DNA of 64,000 nt from Pseudomonas anatoliensis (GTDB lineage: Bacteria > Pseudomonadota > Gammaproteobacteria > Pseudomonadales > Pseudomonadaceae): positions 170,699 to 234,698 of the forward strand of contig NZ_JACVHC010000004.1 in assembly GCF_017976235.1 (NCBI RefSeq), in the 5' to 3' direction. Of the stretch, positions 63,601 through 64,000 are shown one piece after another. Position numbers and translations under genes: made by a program. The first letter of the stretch is position 1; the number at the start of each line of letters is the position of its first letter. The notes under the pieces are model-generated. The model had not been told where the DNA came from. It saw only the letters and a list, made by a program, of their open reading frames with translations, and made no database searches.

Positions 63601-64000
63601 GTAGGTACCGGTGAACGTACCGGCGGTGATCGGGCCAGTAGTTACGCGGTCGGCGCCTTGCACGTCGTTGGTCAGGACGTTGCCGGTCAGCGTCAGCAAA
63701 GTTTCCGAAGCGGTTGACGTGTTGCTGTCGTTCACGGCGTTTGGCAGGTCATCGACGATGTTCACATCGAGGGTGCCGTTGGCTGTGGTGCCGTTGTCAT
63801 CGACCACGGTGACGGCGAATTGCTCTGGCAGATTGTTCGCGCCGTTGGCAGTTGCGTGCGCTTCGTTATCGACCAGGGTGTAGCTGTAACTGACCACGCC
63901 CGTCGTCGCGTTGAACCCGGTGATGGTCAGCGTGCTGCCCAACGGGGTGGTGACTGATTGTGGGAAACCAGCGGCGACGCCGTTGGTGACCACGGCAATG
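57604..64000 (-). CDS. Giant repeat adhesin, C-terminal part (LapA/MapA-like RTX adhesin), cut by window edge
   Basis: The frame runs from 64000 to the stop at 57604 without a proper start, so at least 2132 residues are seen and the N-terminus is outside. Repeats of 246 residues (LTITGFNATTGVVSYSYTLV, LTLTGNVLTNDVQGAD, YTLTDADGDTST) are VCBS/cadherin-like domains; a von Willebrand A domain (LIVLDISGSMADASG, GGGTNYDAAV, FFSDGKPNEGD) lies near 59480-60030; RTX repeats (GGAGNDLLYSGAGNDLLDGG) near 58030-58420; and the end has the type I secretion layout (ITDFTPGTDKLDLSQLL, ending LKVDTV). Such adhesins anchor biofilm cells. A LapA/MapA relation fits this design but is inference; secretion genes are not in the window. 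Confidence 0.92.
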   Translation of the reverse strand, partial: IAVVTNGVAAGFPQSVTTPLGSTLTITGFNATTGVVSYSYTLVDNEAHATANGANNLPEQFAVTVVDDNGTTANGTLDVNIVDDLPNAVNDSNTSTASETLLTLTGNVLTNDVQGADRVTTGPITAGTFTGTYGTLVLNANGTYTYTLNTSDADFKALTGGGNGTETFAYTLTDADGDTSTANLVLQIHNNDDPVIINGLDVNGGELTVFEKNLSDGSAPDSAALTQNGTFTITALDGVTTLTIGGIAVVTNGIAAGFPQSVTTPLGSTLTITGFNATTGVVSYSYTLVDNEAHATANGANNLPEQFAVTVVDDNGTTANGTLDVNIVDDLPSAIDDSNTSTASETLLTLTGNVLTNDVQGADRVTTGPITPGTFTGTYGTLVLNANGTYTYTLNTSDADFKALTGGGNGTETFAYTLTDADGDTSTANLVLQIHNNDDPVIINGLDVNGGELTVYEKNLSDGTSPNTPALTQSGTFTVTAIDGLQTLTVGGIAVVTNGVAAGFPQSTVTPLGSTLTITGFNATTGVVSYSYTLVDNETHPNANGANSITENFNVVATDTDGSTANGQINVNIVDDLPSAHPDAASVAEGATVSGNVLNNDIGGADGPAVTGAVVGVRVGADTSTSAIGGLNSQINGTYGYLTLDANGNAVYHSNPNTVNGPGAVDVFTYTVRDADGDESTTTITIDVSNSKLYAVSDTDVTVYEKALDLTKDGVDLAPGTVTGSDPTSTSETASGTLVGSVNGAVGAISYALVGSATGNYGQIVLNPNGTYTYTLTSPATTTPNADDGANTLTETFTYQATDSLGNIVTSTIVVSIVDDVPQAMNDSNANNASETQLTLSGNVLTNDVQGADVVATGPITPGTFTGTYGTLVLNANGTYTYTLDATDADFKNLQGGGNGTETFTYTLTDADGDTSTASLVLNVHNNNDPVVLNGLDVNGGELTVYEKNLSDGTSPNTPALTQSGTFTVTALDGLQTLTVGGIAVVTNGVAAGFPQSTVSPLGSTFTITGYNPATGVVSYSYTLVDNETHPNANGANSITENFNVVATDTDGSTASGQINVNIVDDLPTAKPDTGSVAEGGTVNVSVLGNDVNGADGAATVIGVRAGSNTATSAVGGLNSNINGAYGYLTLDAAGNAVYHSNPNSVSPPGATDTFTYSIRDSDGDESTTTITINVADCKLIASVDQDVTVFEKALDLSKDGQDLASGTVTGSDPGNTGETASGTLVGAVTGGSGALTYTLVGSATGTYGQIQLNADGTYTYTLTSAPKTSPNANDGPNTLSESFTYKATDALGNTTTSTLVVNIVDDVPKAVASDRSVTAVEIDSNLLIVLDISGSMADASGVPGLSRLALAKQAISALLDKYDDLGDVKVQLVTFSSNATDRTAVWVDVATAKTILAGLTAGGGTNYDAAVAVMQTAFNTSGKLTGAQNVGYFFSDGKPNEGDINAADEAALKNFLDANNIKNYAIGLGSGVSNANLDPLAYDGINHTNTNAVVVTDLNQLNSVLSGTVQGAPVTGSLLGEGGTFGADGGFIKSIVIDGTTYTYDPKALSGQGSLIASGGVNHGTFNTANNTLSIATNNSGTLLINLDTGEYTYTSQKTTAVVLTENIGFTVSDNDGDLASSTLTVKVIPNAPPVAMDDHVITNVLSGNILVPGELLLANDTDPNGDTLNATPTSFNTGWVSKEADFTGTGAINFTGTNVNTAANQNLANVRSAFSANAATMTAVLVVSGYLGAVTNSNANDEDRITVNLRQGETLNLDHNLAAGNVGMEYSINGGSWIALADGQTLTATSSAVYQIHITNLTNPTGGNVNGSENYQLTMKLNYAGAQDMAPDYHGTYTANDNHGGSDTANVSISYQDGHTLTGTAGDDVLVAGTGNNIINAGDGNDVLTAGSGNNELHGGAGNDLLYSGAGNDLLDGGSGTDTASYAHATTAVTVNLGLLGAQNTLGAGTDTLTGIENLVGSNFNDSLTGDNNNNVINGGLGNDTLNGGGGDDLLIGGLGNNTLTGGAGVDTFQWLKGNSGHDLITDFTPGTDKLDLSQLLQGENGTTSSLDDYLHFSVSGSGASVMTSIDVSAMAGATPNQTIDLAGVNLASHYGVTPGAGGMIASGHDTATIISGMLNDHSLKVDTV
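62505..63980 (-). repeat. Two near-identical 738-base tandem repeats in the adhesin gene
   Basis: The same codons recur at exactly 738-base spacing (for example at 63981, 63243 and 62505), each copy encoding one 246-residue unit. Copies 1 and 2 are nearly identical at DNA level; earlier units (from about 61035 down) are more diverged. Confidence 0.9.

Overview
The window is chromosomal DNA of a fluorescent pseudomonad, most likely the Pseudomonas fluorescens group. Reasons: high-GC coding sequence; gene content and order (flgF-L operon, phhRABC, scpAB with a yci cluster, a Cpx-like two-component locus, fimV, recQ); and many paired REP elements typical of that group (arms beginning TGTAGGAGCTGC, TGTAGGAGTGAGC or TGGGAGCTGGC). 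No rRNA, tRNA, CRISPR array, prophage or complete insertion sequence was seen.

Layout. 1-4.3 kb: the 5' part of an RTX protein gene running off the left edge, then a four-module glycosyltransferase. 4.4-12.8 kb: flgFGHIJKL on the minus strand behind a sigma-54-type promoter. 13-17.5 kb: the phenylalanine/tyrosine catabolic locus, with the activator gene phhR divergent from phhABC. 17.7-25.3 kb: small proteins, an MFS carrier, arfB, an AroP-type permease, an unrecognised small acidic peptide gene paired with an M29/NicX-like metalloenzyme, rluB and a DUF1289 protein. 25.4-29.8 kb: scpB-scpA-yciO-PHP phosphatase on minus, divergent from yciB-yciI. 30.2-33.5 kb: coiled-coil membrane protein, CpxR-like regulator, Spy/CpxP-like chaperone and CpxA-like kinase. 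33.6-45.8 kb: nitroreductase, TrkH, two AraC regulators, an Mpo1-like gene next to an HD-domain gene, an LpxH-like phosphoesterase, EamA transporter, Rdx/SelW protein, PlpD-type patatin autotransporter, a short FimV-like protein and a MarR regulator. 46-49.7 kb: recQ, UPF0149 and DUF454 genes.

49.7-64 kb is surface and accessory DNA: a classical autotransporter with ten 54-nt passenger repeats, two large paralogous proteins of unknown function built from modules with a W-D/G core (one gene carries a run of ten Gs), and the C-terminal 2.1 kb codons of a giant LapA/MapA-like type I secreted adhesin with 738-bp repeats, a von Willebrand A domain and RTX repeats.

Most interesting leads: the 45-residue peptide plus M29/NicX-like enzyme (22.36-23.53 kb); the two modular paralogs and their possible phase-variable tract; a perfect LuxR-type palindrome placed about 43 bases before a possible start site of a short non-coding transcript with its own terminator (49.72-49.93 kb); and two adjacent putative iron oxygenases (37.0-37.9 kb).
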